Assembly (NCBI RefSeq): GCF_907164915.1
Contig: NC_061862.1
Span: 78,052,218 to 78,116,217, forward strand
DNA length: 64,000 bases
Origin: Impatiens glandulifera
Taxonomy: Eukaryota > Streptophyta > Magnoliopsida > Ericales > Balsaminaceae
Reading direction: 5' to 3'
Positions 36,436 to 49,450 of the stretch are shown here, piece after piece. A model generated the notes under the pieces. It did not search any database, had not been told where the DNA came from, and was given only the letters and a program-made list of their open reading frames with translations. How positions within the stretch are numbered: the first letter of the stretch is position 1; each line of letters opens with the position of its first letter. Made by a program: the position numbers and the translations under genes.

Positions 36436-38270
36436 CAACTAACAACAACCACGATTTGAAAAGACCTTTTAACTTCGAACAATTCAAACAAAGCCTAAGA
36501 GATGATCATGATGATATACCAAAGTAACTAAACCCAACAACTAAATAGATATGCATAAGAATTTTTTTTATAAATTTTTTAATATGATGAATTTAATATT
36601 TTTTTTTTTTTGATAAAATGTAATTTATTTGTGTTAGTTGTATTTTGGAACTCATTTATTTTCATTGGGCTTCAGAAGTTAAATTATATTGGATCTGAAT
36701 TATAAATACATAAGTAGGGCCCCTCAAGCAATTGTTATTGGATCTTGGAAATAAAAATACCAGATCATGGGCCTAATAATAAAGAATTCATTTGGGCCTG
36801 TAATATTTAAACTTAAACCAACATTTTCTTCCCCATATTTATAAACACCATGAAAGTTTTAAATTGTGATTAATTTGATTGTTTTAAAGTTTTTTAAAAG
36901 ATTTTTTAATAAATTAAAACTTAATTCATATATTGGATCGAAGAAAGAATGATATTTTTGATTCATTAAATGAGAAATTATTGTTTTGATTCATTTAGAA
37001 AGAGTTAAATAAAAATTTCCCTTTTGATTGATGCGTGAAGAAATAAATGTCCATATTTTAAGCACTATATCATATAGGGAGCTGCAATAAATATCAAAAT
37101 TCTAATATAGGATAAACTTAAATTAAAATACTTTTACTTAATTTATACGTCACAATATATAATGAATATTTTTTAATTAGAGTTTATTCAATAAAAAAAA
37201 TAACATGAAAATGTATAATCAAACCACTTTATTTCAACTTAACTAATTTTCTTCTTATAAAAATCAAATATATGATTTGTTCATTTTTAAATATATATTT
37301 AAATTCGATTTCACATTTTAGGGCACCACAATAACTAATTTGGGCCAATATTTAGTGTAAATAAAAGTTTTTGTAAGTAAACATTGAAATAAATATACTT
37401 TCAGCATTCAATGTGAAAATGATTAACTCAGGAGAGATAGTTTTTAATCTCAATAATCTACCATCAATAGTTTATATTTAAATAGTAAATCAAAAGTATG
37501 AAATATCATTAATTTATTTTTCGAGAGCCCAACTAAAATTGAATACTTTTTCTTTCGAACCTTATAATTTAAAATTTTTATCGATTAAATTAATTTTTTT
37601 TATTAACGGTTTCAAACATTGACATTTATAAATAAATAAATAAAAATTCAATATCACTTATTTAATTATCGAATTTTAAAAAATTGATAATCAAAACCAA
37701 ACCATAGTTTCTTTAAATTTGGTAATCAAATTGATATTAATTATTAATTATTTATAAGTACCTCATATATATAATAAGTTAAAAAACGATTAATATAAAT
37801 AAATATTTAGGAGTAACTTACTAAAAATGCCTATAAAATTTTACTCAACTGAAGTGGAAAAAAAAAATTTGTAATACTAAGGAGGGTGATTAAGATGTAA
37901 TCATATCAATACTAATATACCGAAACCTATAGAACTTCGACCGGAGTTAAGTTTGCTTGGAAAAAATAGTAACCCGTATTTTTTTTTAATTATTCTTCTA
38001 GCCTAATGATAACAAGAAAAAGATATCCTAATCTCTTAAAGGTTTTTGGTTCAGAATTAAAAACGAAACTCAACGTTCTAAAAAATTAAAATTAACTGCA
38101 AAGATAAATAACTGAAAATAAATGGGTTAAAAAGAAGGGTAAAATTGTAAAAACTGGGTTAAAGAAGGGTAAAATTGTAAAATAGACCTTATATTATTTG
38201 ATTCAAATTAGTTAAACCCAAAAATACATTTTTTTCAGTGAAGAATTATAAAATAAAATAAAAAAAAAGC

Positions 38271-38403
38271 TATAAAGAGTAAAGATTCCCCGAGCGAGCC
38301 CAAGAAGAAGACCAACTAGGCCAGAGATACAGATACATATATATGTATGTATATATATTATATAGATAGATATAGAGAGAGAAATTGAAAAATCGAAACC
38401 CTA
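38271..38403 (+). promoter_or_regulatory. TATA box and telo-box of the SANT/bromodomain gene
   Basis: TATAAAG at 38271-38277 would place the start of transcription near 38300. The leader contains a TATA/GATA-rich tract and, at 38396-38403, AAACCCTA, the telo-box found in many plant housekeeping promoters and leaders. Confidence 0.5.
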
Positions 38404-38467
38404 GATTTTGAAAAACTTACAGACAGACGAGGGAGGGAAGGAGTTAACTGACGAAAATACAAAATCG

Positions 38468-40759
38468 ATGGAGGATGCAAAGAAATCAATTGACTGGACG
38501 ACGCGGGAGGAATTACTACTAGCATGTGCGGTAGAACGCTACGGAAGAAGAGATTGGAAAACCGTCGCCATGGAAATCCAGGTTCGAAGTTCTCTTCCTA
38601 TCAATCTACTATCATCTGAAGCCTGTAAGTCCAAATTCCATGACCTCAATCGACGGTTTATGGACGATTCTAACGAAGAAGAAGAAGAAGACGACGTTGT
38701 TGTCATTTCCTGGCTAGAGAAGCTTCGGAAACTGAGAGTTCTTGAGCTCAAGGAACAAGTTCATCAATCCGATCTTTCGATCCAGTAATCATTTGTTTAT
38801 GGAATTCAAATTTTAATATTACAACCTATTATTCTCTACGTAAAACTTTGACGATGTTATGAAATTACGTTTGGATCTGATAAATTCCGATCCGTGAATT
38901 GCTTAGGAGATTGCAGTTAGAGGTGAAGAGATTGGAAGAAGATGAGAACGATATAAGCGGAGATCACGACGTGAAGAATCTAGATCTGACTGAAACAGAA
39001 TCGCCGTCGCCGTCGCAAAAGGTATCCGTCGCCGCCGCTAACAACCGCCATTCGAATTCGTCGGATTTTATCGATGATAGTTCGGCGACAATTGGACAAT
39101 ATGATGGAAATAAACGGAGATTGAATCAGGAAGATGAGAAGAGAGTTAACTCAGCTGAGTTATCGATTCAAACCACTGAGTTCGAGTTAAGAAAAACGGT
39201 GACGACGACGACGACGACGACAGTATCTCCGGCGACCAGCGACGGGAAGATGGAGATTAGATCTCAGCCGTTGGTTGAGTTATTAGACGTTATCAGGTCG
39301 CATAAACAGATTCGTATGATAGAACGCCGGCAGGTGAGTCAGGTACGTTTCATGATCTTTGCGTCCAACTAATATCCACCGTCCGATTGACTTCAAAAAA
39401 ATCATTTTACTTTTATACCCTTGTTTGATTTCGATTATTTTCATGGCCTGTTACAAGTTTACTTTGACATTATTTATTTAAAGAAAAAACAAATATTTTA
39501 TTATATAAATATATTTATTTATTTTAATTCTAAATTTTTATATCCAATCTTTTGTTTGTAAATGGGCGGGCTTTATTTCAGGGCCCATCTTATTTATTTT
39601 TATATGGCCCACTGGGCCAATAGTTTTACTATATAACGGGCTTTTCACCTGCTTTTGGACTATTTTATTTGTATGATATTTAGTATTTTTTTTTTAAAAT
39701 ATAGAGTTAATTTTTATGATTTTAAAGAAATTTAACTGTTTTGATTTTAAGTAAATTATTAAATTGTTAATTTTTTATGATTTTAAATTTATAATAATAA
39801 AATTTTATAATTTATGAGTTTATAAATATTTTTAATTTTACAATTTTATATCATTTCAAATTAAGTAAAACAAATTTATATTTATAAATTAAAAAAATAT
39901 TATTTATTTAAATATAATTAATTTAGTTAATATAAATTTTATAATAATATAATTTATTATTATTTTTTAATTAATTTTATAGTCTTATAATTATTTTATT
40001 GAACTTATAAAAAACAATTTTAAATAATCTCTTAATTTTGATATTTGTGGTCGTCGGGACAAGGTGGTCCGGCAGCACGTGGATCTTGAGAGTATTAGAT
40101 CAAGGATTGACGACGGTTCTTATTCAACAAACGTGAAGAAATTCTACCGCGACCTTCTTCTCTTTTTCACCAATGCAATCGTATCTTTTCCGAAAACCTC
40201 GTCGGAATCCGCCGCTTCTTACATACTTCGCGATCTAGTCTTAAAACATCTCAAGGATAACAACAACCCATCAGTACCTAAACCTCCCTTACCGGAAGCC
40301 AAGAAGGAACCTTCTGTTGCGCCGGTTGTGGTCGTTTGTCGAAGACGAAGTTCGGTTCTTGCCAAGAAAGAAAACGTGGAGGATAAAAGAAAATCTACAA
40401 CTCCGGCTCCGATAATAACAAAAGAGAAGAACAAACAAGTTAATATCATTAGCAGTGTGAAGAGCTTGAAGAGAGGGATGAATACCCAAAATGATAAACC
40501 GATATTGGAAAAGAAGAAAAGATCCGGCGACGTCGATAATCGTAATAAGAAGAAAGGGGTTGTTGAGTTTCTGAAGAGGATAGTAAGCAAGAGTCCGCCG
40601 GAGAAACCAAAGGGCCGGAAGAAAGAGGTGGAGGAGGAGAAGAAGAAAAGTGGGTCAAAGGGAGGAAAGAAGTCGCCGGAGAGAATTGTAAGTGGGAAAA
40701 GAAAGAGAGGTAAAGAAGAGGCGCCATTGAGAATAGCAAAGAAACTGGCCAAGAAATGA
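38468..40759 (+). CDS. SANT/Myb plus bromodomain protein
   Basis: Probably a nuclear chromatin-associated protein of the plant SANT-bromodomain family. Three exons: 38468-38784, 38907-39333 (or 39342) and 40064-40759, giving 479 or 482 residues in frame. Residues about 10-65 form the SANT/Myb-like domain (DWTTREELLLACAVERYG). An acidic EEEEEDD tract follows, then a probable coiled coil (about 83-125), a Ser/Thr-rich linker with a run of Thr codons, and the bromodomain (about 226-315) split by intron 2. The C terminus is a lysine-rich tail suited to nuclear localisation. The canonical acetyl-lysine-binding Asn is not evident: NAIVSFPK stands where NxxxYN is expected. I chose the ATG at 38468 because the in-frame opening upstream has no ATG. 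Family call firm; complex membership unknown. Confidence 0.88.
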
Positions 40760-40799
40760 CTCCGACAAACACTAAACGGTAAAAATCGATTCTTTCTTT

Positions 40800-41090
40800 C
40801 ATCCTCTCTTTACCCCTTTTTTCTTTCTTTTTTTTTTTGGGGTTGTGTAAATCAATTACTCGTAGAAGTAGAAACTAAAATGTAGTAAAAATGTAAACTT
40901 GAAGTAACATTTAACATTACAAGCTTTTGTTCCATATAACTTGTTATTTATAAAAAAAAGGGGAGCTTTCTCATTTGCAGTAAATATAAATGTACAAATA
41001 CATGATTTTTATTTTTTAATTAGTTGATCATTTATAATATATGAATGATTAGAGGACATAATATAATATAAGAGAATAAAAAAATTAAAC

Positions 41091-41171
<81 letters not shown>

Positions 41172-41779
41172 GTCTCTAAAATTGTTAGATGAACAGTCTA
41201 TTGGTACTTGTTCTTGAAAGACAATGAGATGTGCATTTATTTAGAGACTTAAGAATATCACGAAGTTAAGATAAATTAGAAGATTAATAATATTATTTTT
41301 TTTTATTTTAAATTTTAACAAAAAAAAATATAAGATTAAGTTTGAAAATGAGTTAATCAATAGATAGATAAAAATTAGACATAAAAAAACACATACAAAT
41401 AATATATAAAAATGTAAGGAACTTTTTTTTATTTTTATTTTGTACAAAAATTAGTAACTAAAGTTTAAAAATAAAAAACATTTTCAAATACTATTCATAT
41501 TATTTCTTAATTTTTCAATAACACAACGGTAAATCCTAATTATGTTTTCAAACTAATCATATTATTAATTAAAATAAATATTTAATTTATTAATTTATTT
41601 ATATTATAAATTATTTTAGTTAAAATATTTTTTGTAGTTTATAATATAGACAATATTTTTCGAATATTCTCTCAAATCCAATGTTTTTCTTGTGGGGTTC
41701 TTAAAACTAATTTCCATTATAGAAGGGTGAATGATAATTTCATTTTTATTTATTACAATGAAATTGAGTTGAGATTTTA
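40800..41779. other. 3' flank and AT-rich spacer
   Basis: It holds the 3' UTR of the SANT/bromodomain gene, a long TA tract and AT-rich spacer. No gene seen. Confidence 0.6.
41096..41169. repeat. (TA)n tract, about 74 bp
   Basis: Uninterrupted TA dinucleotides about 340 bp past the SANT/bromodomain stop codon. Confidence 0.97.
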
Positions 41780-42525
41780 TATGCTAATCCCGTTTTGAAT
41801 ATTATTTTATTTATAAATATTTTAGATAAAATTAATATTAGGTAAATTTTATTAATTTAAAATAAATAGTTTATAAAAATTAAGTTTAAGTTAACATATA
41901 TTTTATTTTCTTGACACCAATTAATCCCTCAATTCACACTCATCTTGTGACTCACATTTTTTCATACGTTTTTTTTATCCTCTTAGCAAACCACCAATCA
42001 ATCTTAGTCGACCTCATTTAATGACACACCTCTAATCCCTCGTCAAACTCAACCACTGACCCCCAATTGACTTTTATCTTGTGATTCACATTTTTTCATA
42101 TACCTCTTTATCCTCTTGACTAACCACCCTTTACTCTAATCTTGTAACTCATATTTTTTTTCATATGCCTCTTTATATCTTGACAAACACAAATATTAGT
42201 AACCTCTTTTTTACTCCCACTTCAACAAATTAACTTAAAAAGTTGAACTTATATGGTTAAAATGTCCCACGTTCATCTTTGGTGTTGAATTTAAAATATA
42301 TTGTGTTATTAGCCTAGTTGTTTAAAGAGTGTTATTTGTTTTTGTTAGGTTGCAAGTTAGAAACTTACCTATAATATTTTTAATTTTATTTTTAACTGTT
42401 TGAAGTTTATGGGTTGGTCACCGAAAATTCGACCAAAATATCCATTTACTTTCACATATATATCCAAATTAATCACCCGATAATCCTAATATTTTAAAAA
42501 TGAAGTATATATATATATATATATA
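41780..42525 (-). mobile_element. Helitron-like remnant, minus strand
   Basis: Positions 42238-42525 are one diverged copy of the 310-bp Helitron unit seen at 29.8-32.3 kb: GTTGAACTTATATGGTTAAA, TTAGCCTAGTTGTTTAA and a terminal TATATATA. Positions 41810-42237 match 43385-43788, which suggests two related elements. The 3' terminus near 41780 is too degraded to confirm. Confidence 0.5.
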
Positions 42526-43354
42526 TTTATTTTCAATAATTAATATTGGAATGTATATAATATCTTAGGAAAAAAAGAGAAAATATATTAAAAAAATATT
42601 TTGGGTATAAGATAGGATTTGAATGGTTATGCATTCATGACCTTATCGAGAACTACTAGAATTTGTTTTATCTTAGATCATTATTTATATTATTGGGATA
42701 AAATTATAAAAATATTTTTAATATTATTAAAATATCATAAAATACTAAATAAGAGTATTTTACTATAGAATAATTAATAGTTTTTTCTTTAATTCTCAAA
42801 TTATTCCTTCTTTTTGTATGTTTAATAATTTCTATATATATTAATTGGCTTACACTATTATTGTGATTGTTAATTTTTTTATTATAAAATATTATTTTAT
42901 TAGTAATAAGTAAAAAATTAATGTTTTGATAGAATACTGAATTTGACGATAAATTAAAATAAAAAGAATTTGATTCAAAAATTGAAATCAAAAGAAAAAA
43001 AATGTTATGGTATGATATTGAGTTTTGTAATTTTGTTTATGTATTTAAAAATAAAATAATAAAAAAATAAAATAAAAATATTTTATTATTTCAATTGATG
43101 ATTTATTCGTTATATTGATATGATAAATGTTAAAAAAAAACTAAATTAACTCTCACACAAAACCTCAAGTTTATAATAAAACAATTATAAAATAGAACTA
43201 GCATTATCTAAGTAATTCTAACTAAATTGTAATTGACTGTCTTAAATATTAAAATTATTATATATTATATTAAAATATTTTTATTAAATAATAATTATTT
43301 GAGAATGGGTGAATACATTTTTTTTATTACAGTTATTATTTTATAATTTTAACT
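42526..43354. other. AT-rich spacer
   Basis: No gene or recognisable element. An open frame at 42991-42704 on the minus strand is AT-biased chance sequence. Confidence 0.55.
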
Positions 43355-43790
43355 AGCAATGCATTTCCACGAATACAAGAATATATATAAAATAATATTT
43401 ATTTATAAATATTTTAAATAAAATTAATATTATTTAAATTTAATTAATTTAAAATTAATTTTAGTTTGTAAAAATAAAGTTTAATCTTAAACTTAATATT
43501 AACATATATTTTATTACATCGACACTCACTTAATTTCTCAATTGACCATCATTTTATAACTCACATTTTTTCATATGCCTCTTATATCTCGTCAAACTCA
43601 ACCACTAACCTTCCAATTGACCCCTGATCTTGTGACTCACACTTTTTTATATGTCTCTTTATTCTCTCGGCAAACCACCCACTGACCATAATCTTGTGAC
43701 TCATACTTTTTCATATGCCTCTATCCCTTGACAAAACACTCACCAATCTTAGTCAATCTCTCTTTTACTCCCACTTCAACAAATTAACAA
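43355..43790 (-). mobile_element. Second Helitron-like 3' portion
   Basis: CTAG at about 43353-43356 is followed on the plus strand by CAATGCATTTCCACGAAT, a decayed form of the Helitron terminal hairpin. The next 400 bp match 41810-42237. It then passes into the minisatellite instead of the 310-bp unit. Confidence 0.4.
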
Positions 43791-44270
43791 CCAATCACAA
43801 TTTGATCACAAACCTCTTATCTAATGTCAAACCAACAAATAACCACCACCCGACATTCATCTCGTGACCTCACACTTTCAAATACTCGTCAAACCAACCA
43901 TTAATTTCAACCTCACACTCAACAAACCACCTACCACTCGACCTCCATTTTGTTGCCTCACATTTTCAAATGTTCGCCAAACCAACCACTAATTTTGACC
44001 TCACACTCGACAAACCACCCATCACCCGACCTCACACTTTCAAATGCTAGCTAAACCAACCACTAATTCCGACCTCACACTCGACAAACCACCCACCACC
44101 CGACTTTCATCTCATGACCTCATACTTTCAAATGCTTGTTAAACCAACCACAAATTCCTACCTCAAACTCAATAAATCACCCACCATCTGACCTCAATCT
44201 CGTGACCTTACATTTTCAAATACTCGCCAAACCAACCATAATTTCGACCTCACTCTTTTAGATGCATTGT
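43790..44270. repeat. A/C-rich minisatellite, about 5 units
   Basis: Degenerate repeats of roughly 80-110 bp are built around CACTTTCAAATRCTCGYC, AAACCAACCACTAATTYCGA and CTCACACTCGACAAACCACC. The plus strand is poor in G throughout. CTCGTGAC recurs. No coding frame persists. Confidence 0.75.
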
Positions 44271-44797
44271 ATCATTTGTTTAAAAGTTGCATCACCATAT
44301 ATTATAGTCAATAATGCATTCTTGAAAATTTAAACCCTGATCTTAAGCATGAAATGTGAACTCCTTAACCGCTAGACTACTTGAGACTGTTGAAATAATT
44401 TTATTATTTTGTGTATGTATATATTTAGTATTTAAAATTTATTAATAATTAGTTAATTTTTTTATTAATCAAAAAATATTTATACTAATAAAGAAAATAT
44501 TATATATATATTTATAAAAAAATAGAGAAAAAATAATTAGGAAAGTAAAAAATATAAGATAAAATATATTTATAGTCAAAAATTCATTCTTTAAAATTGT
44601 ATATTTTGAGATTCCAACACTAGTTTTAAGCATAAAATGTAAACATTTTAATTGCTAAATCACTTGAAATTATTGAATTTATTATATATATATATTAGGA
44701 GAGAAAAAATAATTATTAAAAAAGAGAATAATGCACTTATTGACTTTAAACATTATTTATATATTTATATTTATACTTATAATTATATTTATATTTA

Positions 44798-44832
<35 letters not shown>

Positions 44833-45104
44833 TGCTTATCTCTTATCATTTTTCACATTCATAATTTTTTTCAATTATATTCTATTTTTTATCTATTCTA
44901 TATTATTTTTCTCAAGATCTACAAAATAAGTATATAGGTAAGTAATGATATTATTTGTATTTTTAATATTTCTATATTACTAATTTTAAAATGATTAAAG
45001 TTATGTTTTTTTCTTTAATCTTTATAATCTTGTAAGTTTTTTAATCGGATAATGGGTACCCGTCGGGGATCGGGTACCCGATAAATCGGGAATAAAGATA
45101 AAAA
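44271..45104. other. Spacer with two tRNA-like/SINE-like segments
   Basis: On the minus strand 44395-44330 reads AGTAGTCTAGCGGTTAAGGA and then a GGGTTTAAATTT B-box-like block. A more decayed copy lies at about 44670-44600. These look like SINE or tRNA-derived remnants. TA/TTTA-rich repeats fill 44750-44830. At 45045-45090, CGGGTACCCG-type palindromes occur in the DNA the copia element entered. Confidence 0.4.
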
Positions 45105-45109
45105 TATAG

Positions 45110-45648
45110 TAATAGAGAAATCCAGAATAATAACACATGTTTAGCAATCTAGAAATAGACAAGCTACAACAAATGCCTAACAATTTTCCCCCTCCTGTAT
45201 AATCAAATAGGAAGTCAATTCAATTGAGCATCAAACAATCAAAGAAATAGAGAGCAAAACACCAAAATTTTACGTGAAAAACCCAAATTAGGCAAAACTA
45301 CGGGACACTTCGGCCACTTAAATCATCCACTATATCAAATGGGTATACAGTGTTGTTCAATACAAGCCTAGAAGTAATATAATAAAAGTTATCAATTAAC
45401 CTCATCCTAACTTGTCATTCACATACATTATCATTATCATCATCACTAAAGATGACTAACCAAATGGAGAAGGGATAAAGGAAATTAGAAGAAGAACATG
45501 TTGCTTCAATGGAGTAATTGCTGCTTCAATGGAAGAAGAGGGAGAGAGAACTAAAACCCAACTACTGTGTTTTTTTTCTTTAATTAAATATGCCGTAATG
45601 GGCTTTATTAATTTGTCAGGCCCAACTGCCAAATAAGTTGACCCAACA
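45110..45648 (-). repeat. Copia 3' LTR
   Basis: 539 bp. On the minus strand it runs TGTTGGGTCAAC... to ...TTTCTCTATTA, so the terminal pair is TG...TA and not the usual TG...CA. Both LTRs share this end, and the TATAG duplications abut it. Confidence 0.9.
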
Positions 45649-48600
45649 AATATCCCCCGTTAGCGCAACTTCGTAAGCTCCAATAAACCCGCTCTCTCCC
45701 GACAATCTTCAAACTTGTCCTTAGACAAGGACTTCGTAAACATATCGGCATCATTCTCACTTGTATGAATCTTCTCCAAGTCCAGCTCTTTTGCCTCAAG
45801 CACATCACGTATCCAATGATATCTCACGTTGATGTGTTTGGATCTCGAATGAAAAGCTGAATTCTTTGAGAGATGAATGACACTTTGACTGTTGCAAAAC
45901 AAAGTAAACTTCTCTTGTTTTTGGCCCAACTCTTGTAGGAACTTCTTCATCTATAACACCTCTTTACATGCCTTAGTAGTTGCAATATACTCAGCTTATA
46001 TAGTAGACAAAGCAACACACTTTTGTAACCTTGACTGCCACGAAACAACACCGCCTGCAAAGGTAACCAAAAAACCTGATACGGATTTTCTTGAATCAAC
46101 ATCATCCGCCATATTAGAATCTGTAAGGCCTTCCAAAATAGGAGTATCACTTCTGAAGCATACACGTGCTTTCGAAGAGCCTCAAAGATATCTGAGAATC
46201 CACTTAACAACCAACCAATGTTCTTTTTCAGGGTTGGAGAGATACCGACTAACAACACTAACTGCGTGTGCTATGTCCGGTCTTGTACATACCATGACAT
46301 ACATAAGACTATCAACTGTGGAGGCATAATGTACATTCTTCATTTCATCTTTCTCTTTCTCACTTGTAGGACATTGTTTAGAACTCAACTTGAAATGACC
46401 TGCAAGTGGAACTGAAACCAATTTTGCATTTTTCATTGCAAACCTCTCAAATACCTTCTCAATGTACTTCTCATGTGATAACCAAAGTGTTATGTTCTTT
46501 CTGTCACTTGTGATTTCCATGCCTAGGATCTACTTCACTGAATCCAAATCCTTCATTGCAAAAGACTTGTTCAAATCCCTTTTGAGCTTCTCAATTTTTG
46601 CAATTAAGTATCATCAACATAGAGTAGAAGAATAACATAATCATTAACATTGTATCTCTTGATGAAAACACAATAATCATAAGTAGTCTTACTGTACCCA
46701 TTTGCTTATATGAATGAGTCAAATTTCCTGTACCATTGTCTAGGCGCTTACTTGAGTCCTTACAAGCTTTTCCTCAACCTGTAGACAAGATCTTCTTTAC
46801 CTTTAACTTTGAAACCCTCGGGTTGTTCCATATAGATCTCTTCCTCCAAGTCACCATGGAGAAATGCAGTCCTTCACATCTAGTTGTTCAATTTCCAAAT
46901 CTTGACTAACAGCCAATGCTAACACAACTCTGATGGATGACCTCTTCACAACCGGTGAGAATAACTCTTCAAAATCAATCCCCTTTTTCTGTCCAAAGCC
47001 CTTCACAACCAGTCTTGCTTTGTATTAAGGTTGTGAGCTATTCTCTTGATGCTTCAGCTTGAATACCCACTTGTTTTTCAAAGTCTTCTTTTCTTTCGGA
47101 AGTTTCACCAAGTCATAAGTCTCGTTCTCTTGCAAGGAATATATCTCTTCTTGCATTGCCACCGACCACTTGTTATTGTTTTCATGAGACAATACTTCTT
47201 GATAGGTTTCTGGTTCTCCCCCGTCAGTCAATATCACATACTCATTGGAAGGATACCTACTAGAAGGTTGACGTTGCCTACTAGATCTTCTAATATGTTG
47301 ATCATCGGATGGCTCAAGAGAACTATCATTATCTTGTTCAACTTCCTCTGTTGGGTCAACATCAACTAGAGGAGTCTCATAAACCTAAACTTGGGCATTT
47401 TCCACATCATTGGGCTGTGATTGTGATGTACGAATCCTACCATTATCGGATAATTCTTTCTCTATAGACTTCAACTTTTCTATTTTCTCAAAGTCTTCAA
47501 TGGTCTGATCTTCAAAGAATACTACATCTCTACTTCTAATGAGTTTCTTGTTAACCAGATCCTAACATCGGTACCCAAATTCTCTGTGGCCATACCCAAT
47601 AAAGATACATTGTCTCGTCTTACTATCAAGCTTAGCTCTCTCATCTCGAGGAACATGAACAAACACTTTACAACCAAAAATTCTCAAGTGATTATAAGTG
47701 ACGTCTTTATATCTCCAAACTCTTTCTGGAACATCGTCATCTAAAGGACTTGAGGGTGAAAGATTTATCAGATCAACCGCTGTCTTCATTGCCTCTCCCT
47801 AAAAGGATTTTGGCAACTTAGTATGAGACAACATACACAAAATTCTCTCATTGATAGACCTGTTCATCCTCTTTATGACTCCATTCTGTTGAGGTGTTTT
47901 TGACACAGTCTTTAAAAGCTTGACCCCATGACTCTTACAATATTCCACAAATGGTCCTCTATATTCGCCACCATTATCTGAACGAACACATTTCAATTTC
48001 TTCCCAGTTTCTCTCTCCACTTCAGCGTGAAATAACTTGAAGTAATCCAATGCTTGATCTTTAGTCTTCAAGCAATAGGCCCACACTTTCCTTAAGCAAC
48101 CATCAATAAAAGTGATGTAATAATGAGCACCACCTAAAGTCAAGGAATCCATAGAACATATGTCTGTGTGAACCATATCTAGGATATTGGGCTTCCTAGA
48201 TGGAGAGAAACTTTTGAAGGAAACTCTATGTTGCTTACCAACTAAGCAATCTGTGCATGTCTTCAAATCTGTGGACTTTAAGCCCTAAAGATCGATTGTC
48301 TTGGAGAGAACTCGCATGCCATTCTGACTTAAGTGACCAAGTCGCTTATGCCAAAGTTGTGCTGAATAATCATTTACTGCATTTGCTTCTCCCCGTAAGA
48401 CTTAGTCTCTGTCACATAAAGAGAACCGACATTCTTTCCTTTAGCTATCACCAAAGTAACTATGATAACCCTCATGATCAAGAATACCAGTAAAGATCAA
48501 ATTCATCAGAATATCGGGAACATGTCGAACATTCTTCAAAAGTAGCTTACACGAAGTGTTAGTATCCAAACAGACATCTCCTTTTCAACAATCTTATACG

Positions 48601-48935
48601 TAACATGGTTTCCCAACGTCACTAAACCAAACTGTCCACTAGTGTAAAAAGAAAATATATCACAACAAGTGGTGACATGATAAGAAGCACCCGAGTCTAC
48701 CACTCATTGTGTATCTTGAGAAACAAAGTTCATACTATCATTGTCGTAAACAATATCGATGTCGTTACCACCCACATCTGCAACTTTACTTCTTCTATCT
48801 TGCTTATTCTCTCCTTTTGTTCCCGCTTCAAAGATCTACACTAATACTTCTTGTGTCCTGGTTTGCCACAATGATAACATGTAATCTCTTTTCTCGAGTT
48901 AGATGTTCCCCGTGACTTGTCTGAACTGCCACTAT
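45649..48935 (-). pseudogene. Copia pol (protease, integrase, RT, RNase H), broken
   Basis: On the minus strand: a CCHC zinc knuckle CYHCGKPGHKKY near 48890-48845 with a stop just before its last Cys; a protease VVDSGASYHVTT at about 48705; integrase at 48266-47799 with HTD, SDNGGEY and PQQNGVIKRMNR, where the catalytic Glu of the usual GVAER block is Lys; an integrase C-terminal part at 47789-47562; RT pieces at 47237-46182; and RNase H ending HTSENDADMFTKSL before 45660. Several frameshifts and stops occur. It cannot encode a working polyprotein. Confidence 0.88.
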
Positions 48936-48940
48936 GATTC

Positions 48941-49419
48941 TGTTAAGGTCTAAAATCAAGGCGTCGGTCCTAGAATAAATTCCAGCAACCTTTCTCGGCA
49001 CCCGGTCTCGGTCCTAGTGTGCACATGTGCCAAATTTCTATTTTGTTGTATTAATATTTTGTTTTGTTTTCCTTTTCTATTTTACAAACTGAATTATGTT
49101 ATTTTCTTGTATTTGTTGTAACCGAATATTATGGGGCAAGACATCACCTATATAATGCTGATCTTTCTTCCCCAAGGACCCATGAATAGAATAATGAAGA
49201 TATGAACTTCAGCCCTATTCGTCTATTATTATTTACTATGGACTGTTTGGTGTAGACCAACGGTATTTCTCTTCGCACCTTGGTTCTTCTATCCCCTCCC
49301 CCCCAAATTCTCTATCGAAAACCTTCCGGTGCCCTTTGATTGTAGAATTTCCACCGGTCTTATAGATCAAGAACTTGATTCTTGAACCCAAAACACACCT
49401 TACGAAACAAGTCATAACA
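48941..49419 (+). repeat. Gypsy 5' LTR
   Basis: TGTTAAGGTC...GTCATAACA, 479 bp. A promoter-like CCTATATAA lies at about 49146-49155, upstream of the primer site. Confidence 0.92.
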
Positions 49420-49450
49420 TTCTTGGTATCAGAGTTGGCCGATTCTCAAC

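Larger units (their letters stand above)
32975..38270. other. AT-rich intergenic region with MITEs
   Basis: No gene recognised. It contains the MITE at 34019-34286, a degraded hAT-like piece near 35295-35400, the MITE at about 36135-36435, and AT-rich spacer with some 36600-36840 sequence of more ordinary composition that I cannot assign. Confidence 0.55.

Noticed and set aside
38408..38467. Extended start of the SANT/bromodomain protein upstream of 38468
   Set aside because: The extension has no ATG (it would begin with TTG) and overlaps leader sequence with a telo-box; 38468 is the first in-frame ATG.
40219..40752. Antisense open frame of 177 codons over the SANT/bromodomain exon 3
   Set aside because: It is the complement of a lysine-rich coding tail, which yields a Phe/Leu/Ser-rich shadow frame with no independent signal.
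44330..44395. tRNA gene on the minus strand
   Set aside because: The A box is recognisable but the B box is degraded and no cloverleaf closes; a SINE-like remnant is more likely.
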